Shown here in pieces: positions 17,100 to 26,636 of a stretch of DNA of 64,000 bases. Source of the DNA: Jonesiaceae bacterium BS-20 (GTDB taxonomy: Bacteria > Actinomycetota > Actinomycetes > Actinomycetales > Cellulomonadaceae); the NCBI GenBank assembly GCA_039995105.1, contig CP146203.1, positions 2,108,001-2,172,000 on the forward strand, in the 5' to 3' direction. Below the pieces are notes generated by a model, which saw nothing but the letters and a program-made list of their open reading frames with translations, did no database searches and was not told the DNA's origin. A program made the translations under genes and the position numbers. The first letter of the stretch is position 1; each line of letters begins with the position of its first letter.

Positions 17100-17348
17100 A
17101 AAAATAAACCTGTAACTAGGTTTCACCCATACTCTATCCACCCTTTTAGGCCCTTACTTAGGACTAAAGGACGATGTGGTCAGACCAATATTTTTGCTGC
17201 CGATGCCTGACAATTTTTAGGTCTGTCACCTTGCGTTCGCCGCGCTGGCTACCACGCCAGCGGATCGTCCCATTGCCCTGGTGCCCGGTTTTTTCCAACA
17301 CAATCACGTTAGGGCGCTTACAACCTTGGTAGCCGCCTATGGCGTCCC

Positions 17349-18593
17349 CTAGTGCGCATCCACGCGTGGCTGAACAACCCGGGCACGCCCCTGAAGTTGA
17401 TCCTCGAGCATGGCCGGGCGGCAGGCTATGAAGCCGCTGGCTAGAAGCAGCACGAGGCTTCCAAACAGGACCCCGAACGCCCCGGTCCAAGTACCCGAGG
17501 ACGCATAGAGCGCCCCCATGCCGATTGGTCCTAGACAAGCAATTGCATATCCAACTCCCTGCATAGCCCCGGAGAGTTGGGTGGCCCCGGCCGTTGTCCG
17601 CGTGCGGACGTTTACCAGGGTCAAACACAGCGGGAACGTACTGACACCAATGCCCAACAGCATGACCCAAACCACCGCCCCCGTTCCGGGCGAAAACAGC
17701 AACCCTAGGTAACCCAAGACCATGCACGCGGTGCACACCGCCACAATGATAAACGGATTGCGCATCTTGATCGCCAGCGGTGGAACAACGAATGCCGCAG
17801 GTAGACCTAGAACCGAAAAGAGTGCCACAAGCCTGCCACCCGCAGCTGGGTCTGCACCGGCATCGGCCAAAATGATGGGCAACCACGTGAAAATGGCATG
17901 GACATTCAGACTCGTAATCCCCATCATGAGCACCAGTGACCACAACAGCGGAGTGCGCCAAGCTCCCGTGAGCCGCACCTGGTCGGTTTGGGCTGGGGCC
18001 GGCTCAGCCGGCGTATCGGGCTTAGCGGGCTGTTCCCGGAGCCCAAGAACAACCCACATCGCCACCGCAACCGCGGTCATGACCGCCCACATACCGATTG
18101 CTACCTGCCACCCCCACGTCAGTGCGACGGGGATTGCGATCAGCGGGGCCACAAACTGCCCAACCTGCAAGAGTGCGATGTACATGGCACTGACCGTCTT
18201 GAGCGAATCAGAAAAGTACTTCTTCACCAGCGGAATCACAAGCACATTCGAGGCACCAATACCGGAGGCGGCCACGACGGTCGCAGCCACGAGCACGGCC
18301 GTTGTTGGAGCCAGGGCCCGCAGCACGATCCCGGCGCTGGTTAATGCCACCGCAATTGTCATGGCCCGTTCTAACCCAACCCGGCGCGCTATCATCGCCG
18401 AAAGTAACCCGAACACGGCAAAGCTCGCCGTGACAATTGTTCCGAGTACCCCGTAGAGCGACGGACCGAAGTCCAGATCGGCACCGATGATTTCAAAGAG
18501 TGGGGTAAATCCGGTCACTGCCGTGCGCAGATTTAGCGCGGTCAAAATGATTGCAAGCAGCGGAAGTGCACCTGCTTTGAAGCTCTTCTTCAT
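17349..18593 (-). CDS. CynX/NimT-type MFS transporter
   Basis: A protein of 414 residues with 12 predicted membrane helices. The first helix contains LTALNLRTAVTGFTPL, the NLR signature of CynX/NimT-type transporters (cyanate, 2-nitroimidazole and related small solutes). The ATG at 18593 is chosen because the first helix follows directly; the frame is open upstream but would overlap the divergent GntR gene. The starts of the two genes are only 29 bases apart, so the GntR protein very likely controls this transporter. A 170-base stretch without a gene follows its stop. Confidence 0.85.
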   Translation of the reverse strand: MKKSFKAGALPLLAIILTALNLRTAVTGFTPLFEIIGADLDFGPSLYGVLGTIVTASFAVFGLLSAMIARRVGLERAMTIAVALTSAGIVLRALAPTTAVLVAATVVAASGIGASNVLVIPLVKKYFSDSLKTVSAMYIALLQVGQFVAPLIAIPVALTWGWQVAIGMWAVMTAVAVAMWVVLGLREQPAKPDTPAEPAPAQTDQVRLTGAWRTPLLWSLVLMMGITSLNVHAIFTWLPIILADAGADPAAGGRLVALFSVLGLPAAFVVPPLAIKMRNPFIIVAVCTACMVLGYLGLLFSPGTGAVVWVMLLGIGVSTFPLCLTLVNVRTRTTAGATQLSGAMQGVGYAIACLGPIGMGALYASSGTWTGAFGVLFGSLVLLLASGFIACRPAMLEDQLQGRARVVQPRVDAH

Positions 18594-18622
18594 AACGTCG
18601 GGCCCCAATGTAGGATGATAGG

Positions 18623-19321
18623 ATGAGTAACGCAGATCATACCCCACCTACGGCCCCCATTCCCAGAGCACCGAGCATGACGGATGCGGTCACGGCACGT
18701 TTTCATGATGCAATTGCATCGGGTTCATGGGCCGTTGGCCAGAAAATTCCGATTGAAGCCGAGCTCATGGCCTGGGTTGGGGCGGGACGCAACACCGTGC
18801 GAGAGGCCGTCCAATCCTTAGTTCAAGCGGGCTTGGTCCGCCGTGAGCAAGGTCGCGGCACGTTCGTGATCGCTCGCTCACAACTCAGCAACACACTGGC
18901 CCGGCGGGCAAGCCAGACTAAGCGCCGTGACGGCCTAGAGATTCGCGCGGTGCTTGACGGGGCTGCTGCGGACATAGCTGCGCGCCGGCGCACTGAAGCG
19001 GACATTGTTGCGTTGCGCAGCGCCTTAGATGCGCGCACCGAGACTTGGCAAAGCGATGACCGGAGCCACCGCATCAACGCGGACCTTGCCCTTCACCGCG
19101 CGGTTGTTGCCGCCACCCATAACGAGCTTCTGCTGGAACTCTATGACGGCCTGACCAAGGTGTATGCACAAGTACTAGCCCACGACGTTGATTGCGACGA
19201 GGACCCACACTCGTCCGAGCACGCACAGCTAGTGCACGCAATCATTGAGCAGAACTCTGCCAGTGCCTCAGCGGCCGTTGCCGCGATTCTGGCCCCGCTC
19301 ATCGCGGAAGACCCCGCATAA
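18623..19321 (+). CDS. GntR family regulator, FadR (FCD) subfamily
   Basis: A 232-residue protein. N-terminal GntR winged helix: MTDAVTARFHDAIASGSWAV then GRNTVREAVQSLVQAGLVRR and the wing EQGRGTFVIA. The C-terminal FCD domain has the helical layout and metal-type positions (D-x3-H in NADLALHRAVVAATHNELL, later EHAQLVHAI). Ligands of this subfamily are usually small organic acids. It is divergent from the CynX-like transporter, with 29 bases between the starts, so a shared operator there is expected. Confidence 0.9.
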   Translation: MSNADHTPPTAPIPRAPSMTDAVTARFHDAIASGSWAVGQKIPIEAELMAWVGAGRNTVREAVQSLVQAGLVRREQGRGTFVIARSQLSNTLARRASQTKRRDGLEIRAVLDGAAADIAARRRTEADIVALRSALDARTETWQSDDRSHRINADLALHRAVVAATHNELLLELYDGLTKVYAQVLAHDVDCDEDPHSSEHAQLVHAIIEQNSASASAAVAAILAPLIAEDPA

Positions 19322-19394
19322 CACCGCTTCCTATCCCCAGAGTTGCGCGTCCGCCTAACCAGCAAATCACACCATGACCGGGCTAACTGCACTA

Positions 19395-19865
19395 CTAACC
19401 AGCAGCACGAATTACTAGCTCACGTAGACGCTCTTCCACCTGCGGGTTGACTTCAGTAACCGCATACGATGTAGGCCACATGACGCCGTCATCGAGGAAC
19501 GCGTCTTCGCTGAACCCGACCACCCCGTACCGGACGTCAAACTTTGAGGCCGGTTGGTAGAACACCACGACCATGCCTTCACGAGCATAGGACGGAAACC
19601 CGTACCAGGTCTTTGAGAATAGGTGTGGGGCTTCTTCGGTTACTAGGTCATGCAGTAGCTGCGCAACAGCCTTGTCGGTCCCCTCGAGCGCCGCAATCGC
19701 GTCCAGGCAGGCTTGTGCCTCACGCTCCCGCTTTGCGGCTCCCTTTCCAGCTTTGCCTTCCGCCCGCAGTTCGGCGGCGCGCTGCTTCATTGCAGCCCTC
19801 TCGGCGGCGGAGAATCCTCCCGCCTTCGATTCACTAACGTCTTGTTCTGCTTGCTCTGTAGCCAT
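19395..19865 (-). CDS. DUF1801-like protein with a charged N-terminal helix
   Basis: A 156-residue protein. Residues about 15-50 form a very charged helix (AAERAAMKQRAAELRAEGKA). The rest resembles the DUF1801/YdhG fold: DAIAALEGTDKAVAQLLHDL, LFSKTWYGFPSYAREGMVVV, then FYQPASKFDVRYGVVGFSED. The function is unknown. ATG 19865 is chosen because GAGGGG lies nine bases upstream; the upstream open frame has no conserved sequence. It is monocistronic. Confidence 0.75.
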   Translation of the reverse strand: MATEQAEQDVSESKAGGFSAAERAAMKQRAAELRAEGKAGKGAAKREREAQACLDAIAALEGTDKAVAQLLHDLVTEEAPHLFSKTWYGFPSYAREGMVVVFYQPASKFDVRYGVVGFSEDAFLDDGVMWPTSYAVTEVNPQVEERLRELVIRAAG

Positions 19866-20168
19866 GTCTATTGAGCCCCTCATCATCTGTCTAAGCAATT
19901 GCTTTACTCGGATCTCGCCTACAAGCCGCACACTCGCGGCGGACCTGTAGCCCTTATTTACAATAGTGCTACCACACCGGATTGCGGTCAATCTCTGTAG
20001 ATCTATGGAGCTCCCACTAACGGAATTGGGGGTTGGTTGGCGCGAATTGGACGGACCCACGCAACATTCTCGGCGGTAAACCGAGCCTTACAGGAACTGC
20101 AAGACTCTCCCGTTTCGCTTGGGACATTGCACTGACGGCAAATGATCTGCAGCGATCTATCTGGGCCG

Positions 20169-20992
20169 TCACCGGGCGTATGCTTCTGAGCCCAAAGAGC
20201 AAAGGCATGCAACAGTGTTGGTCACGGTCTCATTATTGTGTGTCATGCGCTGCCGGGGCCCGCGGTAGACATTCAGGATAACCACGCCCACCACGGTGAG
20301 CACGCCACCGATAATTTCATATACAAGCGGCACTTCGTCCAGCCAGAGATACCCAATTCCTACCGCGACGACCGGCACAACGTATAAGAAGGACGTAGTC
20401 GTGGCCAGACTCAGGCGAGAGAGGCTAAATCCCCACAGTGCGTAGCCAAGAGCGGACGGGAACACTCCCAGATAGATTGCCGCAAACCACACTTCGGTAG
20501 ACGCACTACTCAGTTGCGACCAGGCCAGCGGCAGGAACGGCAAAGTCAGCGCCCCGGCACTGACCGTCGCATAGGTCGCCACCTCTAGTCCCGAGCACTT
20601 CTTGAGCAAGGACTTTGTTAGGGGCTCACGCAGAAACAACGTCGCAATCGCGACACTGACGTTTGCGGAAGCAGAGACGATCATGCTCGCGGTTCCCGCC
20701 GGGACGTAGAGCTCGCCCAGTTCAAGAGCAGGAAGTACCCCGCCATGCTGCACACACCGTAGGCAATAATCAATGGCAGATCGACCAATTGTGGAAGCCA
20801 CACCTTCTTGGTAACCATCCCAATAATGACGAGCGTCAAAGAGTCGATCAAGAGCCGCGAGGCTGTCAGTCCAAACACCCCAAGCGCAGGAGCCGCCGTG
20901 CGAGTAGCGGGGATGGCACACGTCCACAACACCACGACAACAATTCCGGCAAGCCACGCCAAGCTCGGACCGTTGAGGGGTTTTGCCTTCAT
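20169..20992 (-). pseudogene. DMT/EamA family transporter, split by a single-base frameshift
   Basis: From ATG 20992 one frame gives the first four helices of an EamA transporter (WLAGIVVVVLWTCAIPATRT to CSMAGYFLLLNW) and then goes out of frame. A neighbouring frame resumes exactly there with GELYVPAGTASMIVSASANV and runs through the second EamA half (LWGFSLSRLSLATTTSFLYV, VVPVVAVGIGYLWLDEVPLV) to a stop at 20169. Adding one G to the GGG run at 20716-20718 restores a single protein of about 274 residues. It is either a young pseudogene or a sequencing error in a G run. EamA proteins export small metabolites such as amino acids. Confidence 0.85.
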
Positions 20993-21173
20993 GGGGATCC
21001 AAAGGATCGGCGGGGTTCCAACTAACTTAGACCCAACACAACCACCTGACTTTCCTTAAGCAAGTCAGAGTAGATGCGCTTGCTGATTGGGTTTCTCAGC
21101 AATCAAGAATGCACCGGCAGATGAAGTGCTTCTGACTAAGTTGCCATGCTCAAAAATACGACGAGCAACACAT

Positions 21174-21701
21174 TTAGGGTGAGCAAGCAAGTGTGAAGAG
21201 TTTTGCAACCGTTCTGAGGTTCCGCGCGGTCCCAGGCACTCCTAGCGCACGCCTGATTGCCGCATCCTTGAGTTGTGGCCTGCCAGCGCCATCCCAGTAA
21301 CGAATATGCAGATCACGTCCCACCGCATCCCAGAGGTCGCGTCCCGTTGGGTAGGACTTTGCTTTGGCAAGCGCCTGAGGAGCCGGGGCCTCAAGCAGAA
21401 AATTAATAAACGACCTCGATGGATCAAGCACTTCAAAGGGATGGCGTTCGAGCGCCTGCTCTAGTTCCTGCGGTGAGCGACTGATGACCTCACGGAAGTA
21501 GCCAAACTTTGCTTCGATTGCCCGTTCGAGCAATCGGTCAAATTCTTCAGGAGCCCCGGGCGGCACGCACAGCAGATTTCCCGATGCTATATATGTGGAC
21601 ACATTCGTCGCGCCAAGTTCCGTGGCAAGAACTCGCAACTCGGCCATGGGCAGCTTTGCTCCGCCAACATTGACGGCCCTGAGCAGATGAATACGAAGCA
21701 T
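21174..21701 (-). CDS. DUF1697 family protein
   Basis: A 175-residue protein matching the DUF1697 layout: HLLRAVNVGGAKLPMAELRV, TYIASGNLLCVPP, then FREVISRSPQELEQAL and a C-terminal YWDGAGRPQLKDAAIRRALG with TARNLRTVAKL. Family members are small cytosolic proteins of unknown function found widely in Actinobacteria. Length and start are normal. It lies between the broken transporter and the tRNA gene. Confidence 0.88.
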   Translation of the reverse strand: MLRIHLLRAVNVGGAKLPMAELRVLATELGATNVSTYIASGNLLCVPPGAPEEFDRLLERAIEAKFGYFREVISRSPQELEQALERHPFEVLDPSRSFINFLLEAPAPQALAKAKSYPTGRDLWDAVGRDLHIRYWDGAGRPQLKDAAIRRALGVPGTARNLRTVAKLFTLACSP

Positions 21702-21826
21702 GTTTCATCTTATCCATGCGCCGCTGACCGCAAGCAGCAAAAGCAAAACACCCCGCGTCTGTGGACACGAGGTGTTGAAACGAACTGCAAACTTACTTCT
21801 TACAGGCCTGTGACCTGGTAAAACTG

Positions 21827-21902
21827 TGGTGGAGCTAAGGGGACTCGAACCCCTGACCCCCTGCATGCCATGCAGGTGCGCTACCAGCTGCGCCATAGCC
21901 CC
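21827..21902 (-). tRNA. tRNA-Ala (anticodon GGC)
   Basis: The minus strand folds as a complete tRNA: acceptor GGGGCTA/TAGCTCC with one G-T pair, D-arm GCGC-AGCTGGTA-GCGC, anticodon stem CCTGC/GCAGG with loop ATGGCAT (anticodon GGC), and T-arm with GGTTCGAGTCC. Discriminator A and an encoded CCA end at 21827. No repeat of its 3' end is seen elsewhere in the window, so there is no sign that it serves as an attachment site here. Confidence 0.97.
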
Positions 21903-22072
21903 AAACTCTGTTTCCCGCTGTGCGGTGAACAGTTACGATACTAGTCCCAAACAGCCGCTGAAATCCAATTGAGAACCGGCTTCCCACCGCGATCTGCGTC
22001 ACAGCCTCCTAGAATCGTTGGCCCTGCGCCAAATCCGACCTGTCTAGTACCAAAAGATGACAGACTTGAGCC

Positions 22073-23362
22073 ATGGTTGAAACTTCGTCATACTTTTCAG
22101 ATTTCACTGATTTCATTACAGCTAGCCCTTCCTCCTACCACGCAGCATCTGAGGTGGGCCGCCGGCTGACGGCAGCTGGGTTCACCCAGTTACAGGAGAC
22201 CGACGACTGGCAGGCCCCCGCCAAGGCATTCATCATCCGTGATGGAGCCATCGTTGCGTGGCTGACCCCGGATACGGTCCCGGCAACGGCTCCGGTGCGC
22301 GTGGTTGGCACCCACACCGACTCCCCCGGGTTCAAGCTCAAGCCCAAACCTTCCACGGGCTCCCACGGTTGGTTACAGGTGGGCGTAGAGATCTATGGTG
22401 GTCCGCTTCTCAACTCATGGTTGGACCGCGAGCTAGAGCTTGCCGGTCGCTTGGTCACGACCGATGGCACCTGCCACCTGGTCCGCACCGGCCCCATGTT
22501 CCGGATCCCTCAGCTGGCCATTCACCTTGACCGTGAGGCCAATAACGGTTTGAAGTTGGACAAGCAGCGCCAGACTGCGCCGGTTTACGGTGTGGGCGAC
22601 TCCGCTAGCGGAGACGTTGTGGGCGATCTCGCCAAGATTGCCGGCGTTGAGTCATCCGACGTGGCCGGTTATGACATCATCACGGTTGATACCCAAGAGC
22701 CGCGTCGTTTTGGTCTTGATGGCCAATTCTTTGCATCGCCTCGTATGGATAATCTATCGTCCACCTACGCGGGTCTGGTTGCGCTGCTGCAAGCGGCCGC
22801 AGAGTTCGATGCCGGACTCACGTCTCCGGATCACATCCTCGTGCTTGCGGCTTTTGACCATGAAGAAATTGGCTCTGAGACCCGCTCTGGTGCTTGCGGT
22901 CCCATCCTTGAAGATGTGCTGAACCGGATCTATGACGGGCTTGGCGCAACGAGGGAAGAACAGGCACGAGCAATGGCCGCGTCCTGGTGTATTTCCTCTG
23001 ACACCGGTCACTCAATCCACCCCAACTACGGGGAACGCCATGACCCCGCGGTTCAGCCATTAGCCGGCAGCGGTCCCCTCCTCAAGATCAACGCCAACCA
23101 GCGCTACGCTACGGATGCGACCGGGGCTGCGTTATGGGTGCGGGCATGCAAGGCAGCGGGGATTGCGACTCAGGACTTCGTGTCCAACAACAATTCCCCG
23201 TGTGGGTCCACTATTGGCCCGCTCACGGCAACCCGGTTGGGTATCCGCACGGTAGACGTGGGCATTCCACTCATGTCCATGCACTCGGCACGCGAGATGC
23301 TGCACGTTGATGACCAGGTTGGCCTGACCAAGGCGTTGGCCGCCTTCTACGCGGGAGCATAA
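22073..23362 (+). CDS. apeB: M18 family aminopeptidase
   Basis: A 429-residue dinuclear-zinc aminopeptidase of the M18 (aspartyl aminopeptidase-like) family. Zinc-ligand and catalytic motifs: GTHTDSPGFKLKPKP near residue 80, SPRMDNLSSTYAGL near 225, AAFDHEEIGSETRSGA near 263 and SMHSAREMLHVDD near 400. It cleaves N-terminal residues from peptides in the cytosol. ATG 22073 fits the family N-terminus (YFSDFTDFITASPSSYHA). It is followed by a hairpin terminator and is monocistronic. Confidence 0.95.
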   Translation: MVETSSYFSDFTDFITASPSSYHAASEVGRRLTAAGFTQLQETDDWQAPAKAFIIRDGAIVAWLTPDTVPATAPVRVVGTHTDSPGFKLKPKPSTGSHGWLQVGVEIYGGPLLNSWLDRELELAGRLVTTDGTCHLVRTGPMFRIPQLAIHLDREANNGLKLDKQRQTAPVYGVGDSASGDVVGDLAKIAGVESSDVAGYDIITVDTQEPRRFGLDGQFFASPRMDNLSSTYAGLVALLQAAAEFDAGLTSPDHILVLAAFDHEEIGSETRSGACGPILEDVLNRIYDGLGATREEQARAMAASWCISSDTGHSIHPNYGERHDPAVQPLAGSGPLLKINANQRYATDATGAALWVRACKAAGIATQDFVSNNNSPCGSTIGPLTATRLGIRTVDVGIPLMSMHSAREMLHVDDQVGLTKALAAFYAGA

Positions 23363-23379
23363 ACCGAATCCTTATACCA

Positions 23380-23420
23380 GAACGCCGACCTGGTGCATGT
23401 TGTGCCCCAGATCGGCGTTC
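23380..23420. terminator. Hairpin terminator between apeB and the phosphatase gene
   Basis: GAACGCCGA (23380-23388) pairs with TCGGCGTTC (23412-23420). It lies 17 bases after the apeB stop and 17 bases before the stop of the convergent phosphatase gene, so it can serve both. Confidence 0.75.
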
Positions 23421-23437
23421 TCGCGGAAATAAAAAAC

Positions 23438-24106
23438 CTAGTTAGTAATACCGTCAGCCCAAGCTTGGTTACCGTGCTGCGCTGAGAGCCCAACGTTGTG
23501 TTCGATCAGGCGCCAACGTGGTGCGGCATCGGCGGCTGTGTTCTTGGAAATCCTGGACCAGTGCACGTTCTGCAGCCCACCAAGCCCACGCCAATCAGCT
23601 GGGTCTTGTCCCAGCAGGGCAATGAGCGTCGACGTAATGGCTGCACCGTGGCTGACTAGCACCAAGGTGTCCTTAGGACTCAAGTCAGCACTATGGTCCT
23701 CGATAGCCGCGATCATCCGCTGGGCCACCACGGCCTTGGTTTCCATACCCTGAAGGTTTGGTTCCAAACCGGACGTCCAGAGCGCAAATTCGTTTGGCCA
23801 GCGGACCTCGATCTCTGGGCGGGTTAAACCCTCCCAGGGGCCAAAGCTCCGCTCACGCAGCCGGGAGTCAATCCCAACTTCTTGCCCCGTGAGCTTCGCA
23901 ATCTCAAGCGCCGTGGCGTGAGCACGGTCAAGGTCGGAGGCCACAATACGGGTAGGAGTAACGCCGAGCACAAAAGCCTGTGCGCCGCTCGTAGCCTGCC
24001 ACTTACCAACCTCATCGAGTTCAATATCAACCTGGCCCTGCAACCGCATGGCAGCGTTGTACCGGGTTCGGCCGTGGCGTACAAAGACTACGGAGCCGGC
24101 GCTCAT
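23438..24106 (-). CDS. Histidine phosphatase family protein (phosphoglycerate-mutase-like)
   Basis: A 222-residue enzyme of the branch-1 histidine phosphatases: the RHGRTRYN box near residue 10 with the phosphorylated His, the second Arg in SDLDRAHATALEIA, the acidic RERSFGPWEG, and the second catalytic His in LVSHGAAITS near 150. The gene overlaps the rsfS stop by four bases (ATGA), as is usual in Actinobacteria, where this protein follows rsfS. The physiological substrate is not known; metabolite phosphatase or repair roles have been suggested for relatives. Confidence 0.9.
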   Translation of the reverse strand: MSAGSVVFVRHGRTRYNAAMRLQGQVDIELDEVGKWQATSGAQAFVLGVTPTRIVASDLDRAHATALEIAKLTGQEVGIDSRLRERSFGPWEGLTRPEIEVRWPNEFALWTSGLEPNLQGMETKAVVAQRMIAAIEDHSADLSPKDTLVLVSHGAAITSTLIALLGQDPADWRGLGGLQNVHWSRISKNTAADAAPRWRLIEHNVGLSAQHGNQAWADGITN

Positions 24107-24564
24107 TCGATGTCGCTGTCTTCGAGGTAGTCAGCCTGGTTAAGCAGCGGGAAGCCGTACTCGTCAACCTCGTACTCGGGTGCTGCAGAGCCGTCGCCGC
24201 CGCGCGCATCCTCAGGGAGCTCAACAACCGGGCAGTCGCCCCACAGCTTCTCCAGAGCGTAGAACTCACGGTCCTCGGCGTGCTGGACGTGGACAACAAC
24301 GTCGCCGAAGTCGATGAGGACCCAGCGTCCGGCAGTCTTGCCCTCACGGCGCAAGACCTTTGCACCGGCCTTGAACATGGCCTCTTCAACGGCGTCAACG
24401 ATTGCGCCGACCTGGCGCTCGTTGTTACCGGAAGCAATGAGGAACACGTCCGTCAGAACAAGTTGTTCGCTTACATCTATAGCAATGATCTCTGCAGCTT
24501 TACGCTCAGAGGCTGCGCGGGCAGCGGTAATTGCAAGTTCAATCGCGTGGTCAGTAGCAGCCAC
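24103..24564 (-). CDS. rsfS: Ribosome silencing factor RsfS
   Basis: A 153-residue protein with the Oligomerisation/RsfS core: AIDVSEQLVLTDVFLIASGN, NERQVGAIVDAVEEAM, GRWVLIDFGDVVVHVQH and REFYALEKLWGD. It binds ribosomal protein L14 and keeps the subunits apart during starvation. The acidic C-terminal tail (about 30 residues) is an actinobacterial extension. GTG 24564 has AAGGAG four bases upstream. It sits in the usual nadD-(membrane protein)-rsfS-phosphatase order. Confidence 0.95.
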   Translation of the reverse strand: MAATDHAIELAITAARAASERKAAEIIAIDVSEQLVLTDVFLIASGNNERQVGAIVDAVEEAMFKAGAKVLRREGKTAGRWVLIDFGDVVVHVQHAEDREFYALEKLWGDCPVVELPEDARGGDGSAAPEYEVDEYGFPLLNQADYLEDSDIE

Positions 24565-24616
24565 GTCACTCCTTAGGTTGGGTCAAAAGTTTAGGGTTAA
24601 GTCCGGTCACACCGGC

Positions 24617-25996
24617 CTACAGCATTGTCTGAGACACGGAATACTGTAGGGATTGTGGTTCAGGTTCTTGCGGTTTTTCGTTCTTGGGGTCCAACCCAAC
24701 CTTCCAAACCACCATGCCTAGGACCACAGCAATCGCAATCAAGATCAGGTAATGCAGCCAAGTGTAGGAGTGATCAAGCTCAACAATTGGCTCGGCGTCG
24801 TCCGTAATAGCGTCAACCGGTGCAAATTCACCGGTCATTTCGCCTGCAACCGGCACGAGCGCAGGGTCCAATACAACAGGGGCACCCGCCGGCAACGAGT
24901 CGGTTGGAAGTTCCGAATCAAGGGACGTAATATCCGACCAGTCTGGCAAGTCCTCGGCCGGCGTGACAGCAGGCTGTGCGGCCCAAACCGGGCCGGCAAC
25001 AGGAGACAGCACCGTAGTTTCCGCCTCAGAGGAGTCAGCTACCGGTGCGAGGTCATCATCTTTAGGAGGAATCTCCGCGGCAATTGCCATCATCATGGCG
25101 GTATCTTGCTCTGCTACCTCTGCACGCTCGGCAACCGAGAGGTCCACAATCGCGGGAGGTTCAACCTCAAGAGCCGGCAAGACTGGAATGGCTACCGAAT
25201 CTGTACCGGTTGCTCCGTCCTGCGCTTTCTCCTTGGAACGCTGCACCCAAATGGATTTACGCGTCACGGTTGCGGCAACTTCCGCTTCCGGGACCGCCAT
25301 GCCCGTAGCCGTGATGGTGGACATTTCGCCCGTCTCATCAATTCGACGAATCGCACTGGTCTGAGACGGTGGCACAACGTCCGGAACGTTCGCGGTCTGA
25401 CCGCTAGGTGCGCCTTGAGCACCTGGGGCAAAAGGTTGGCTCCCCTGCCGGGTCCGCAAGGGGGCGGCCGGAGTTTGGTGAATTGACCGGCGGGTAACGC
25501 TGGCATCAGCTTGGGTCGCGCCACTTTGAGCCGAGAAAACATCTGGAGCAAACTGGAGGTTTGCCGGAACTACGGCCGATGCCGGTGCACGCCGAGCTTG
25601 CTCAGACGTTGGTCCCGCGCCATTAGCAATTCGCGTTGCCGCTGACACTCGGGGTGGCCCCGCGCTGCGAGTAGGCGCTGGGTTCTGCTGCGCGGGTGCC
25701 TGCGATACGGCGGGTCGTGACTGAGGTGCTACGGCTCGTGGTTGAGGTGCAGCAGCTTGCGGTTGAGACGTTACGGATGGAGTATGCGGTCCGGTGGCCC
25801 GTGGCTGGGTAGAACGGACCGGTGGCGCAAATGGTGGTTGAGCTGCAGGTGCCGGTGGCGTAGGAACAGGAAGGCTCGGTGCAGTTGCAACCGTTGGTGG
25901 TGGTGTGTCCTGTTGGGACGCTTGGGCCGCCGCCAACTCACGCATTTGTTTGCGTGTCAGGGGTTGCTCGCTGCCACCGTTACTTGTTGTGCTCAT
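24617..25996 (-). CDS. Proline/alanine-rich single-pass membrane protein
   Basis: A 459-residue protein. Residues 1-20 (LTRKQMRELAAAQASQ) are a charged helix. Then about 330 residues are low complexity, rich in Pro, Ala, Gln and Thr, turning acidic toward the end. One hydrophobic helix (WLHYLILIAIAVVLGMVVWK) lies about 30 residues before the C-terminus. It is likely anchored with a long cytosolic arm. Proteins of this build lie between nadD and rsfS in many Micrococcales; no function is assigned. ATG 25996 is two bases from the nadD stop, so it is cotranscribed and probably coupled. Confidence 0.75.
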   Translation of the reverse strand: MSTTSNGGSEQPLTRKQMRELAAAQASQQDTPPPTVATAPSLPVPTPPAPAAQPPFAPPVRSTQPRATGPHTPSVTSQPQAAAPQPRAVAPQSRPAVSQAPAQQNPAPTRSAGPPRVSAATRIANGAGPTSEQARRAPASAVVPANLQFAPDVFSAQSGATQADASVTRRSIHQTPAAPLRTRQGSQPFAPGAQGAPSGQTANVPDVVPPSQTSAIRRIDETGEMSTITATGMAVPEAEVAATVTRKSIWVQRSKEKAQDGATGTDSVAIPVLPALEVEPPAIVDLSVAERAEVAEQDTAMMMAIAAEIPPKDDDLAPVADSSEAETTVLSPVAGPVWAAQPAVTPAEDLPDWSDITSLDSELPTDSLPAGAPVVLDPALVPVAGEMTGEFAPVDAITDDAEPIVELDHSYTWLHYLILIAIAVVLGMVVWKVGLDPKNEKPQEPEPQSLQYSVSQTML

Positions 25997-25998
25997 GC

Positions 25999-26607
25999 CT
26001 AAACCTTCGTTGTTTCATCTTGGTACAGCTGGTACTTCGAAATGTATTGCACCACGCCGTCCGGCACTAGGTACCAAACGGGGTTCCCAGCCTGTGCCCG
26101 TGCGCGACAGTCCGTTGAGGAAATTGCCATTGCAGGGATCTCTAAAATAGATACCCGTCCCTCGGGAAGTGCCGCAACATCAAGTGCGTGCCCAGGACGG
26201 GTGACGGCCACAAAGTGGGCCATTTCAAAGAGCTTATCCGCGTCCTTCCAGGACAATATCTGCTCAACTGCATCGGCGCCAGTAATGAAGAAGAATTCAT
26301 CATCGGGCCGCTGAACGGATAAGTCGCGCAGGGTATCAACGGTAAAAGTTAACCCTTCACGGTCAATATCAACCCTGCTCACCGTGAACCTCGGGTTTGA
26401 TGCGGTGGCAATCACCGTCATCAAATACCGATGTTCAGCGGGAGTAACCTTCTGGTGTTGCTTAAATGTCGGTTGTCCCGTGGGAACAAACAACACTTCA
26501 TCGAGTTCAAACCGCGCCGCTACTTCACTAGCGGCCACAAGGTGACCGTTGTGAATTGGGTCGAACGTGCCACCCATGACTCCAACGCGAAGACGCTTTA
26601 CAGACAT
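25999..26607 (-). CDS. nadD: Nicotinate-nucleotide adenylyltransferase
   Basis: A 202-residue nucleotidyltransferase. The ATP-binding motif [18 protein letters not shown] is near residue 10 and the second motif [13 protein letters not shown] near 165 (ISSTxxR). It makes deamido-NAD from nicotinate mononucleotide and ATP in NAD synthesis. It forms a leftward operon with the membrane protein, rsfS and the phosphatase, and is preceded by a 48-residue membrane peptide gene. Confidence 0.95.
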   Translation of the reverse strand: MSVKRLRVGVMGGTFDPIHNGHLVAASEVAARFELDEVLFVPTGQPTFKQHQKVTPAEHRYLMTVIATASNPRFTVSRVDIDREGLTFTVDTLRDLSVQRPDDEFFFITGADAVEQILSWKDADKLFEMAHFVAVTRPGHALDVAALPEGRVSILEIPAMAISSTDCRARAQAGNPVWYLVPDGVVQYISKYQLYQDETTKV

Positions 26608-26636
26608 TGCAGCGCAGCCTGACTTTCGAGATGAGA

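Noticed and set aside
17164-17961. A 265-codon leftward frame overlapping the CynX-like gene
   Set aside because: Its Cys/His/Arg-rich composition is typical of an alternate reading of a coding sequence; the CynX frame explains the DNA.
21827-21902. tRNA-Ala as an attachment site for an integrated element
   Set aside because: No duplicate of the tRNA 3' end and no integrase gene were found in the window.
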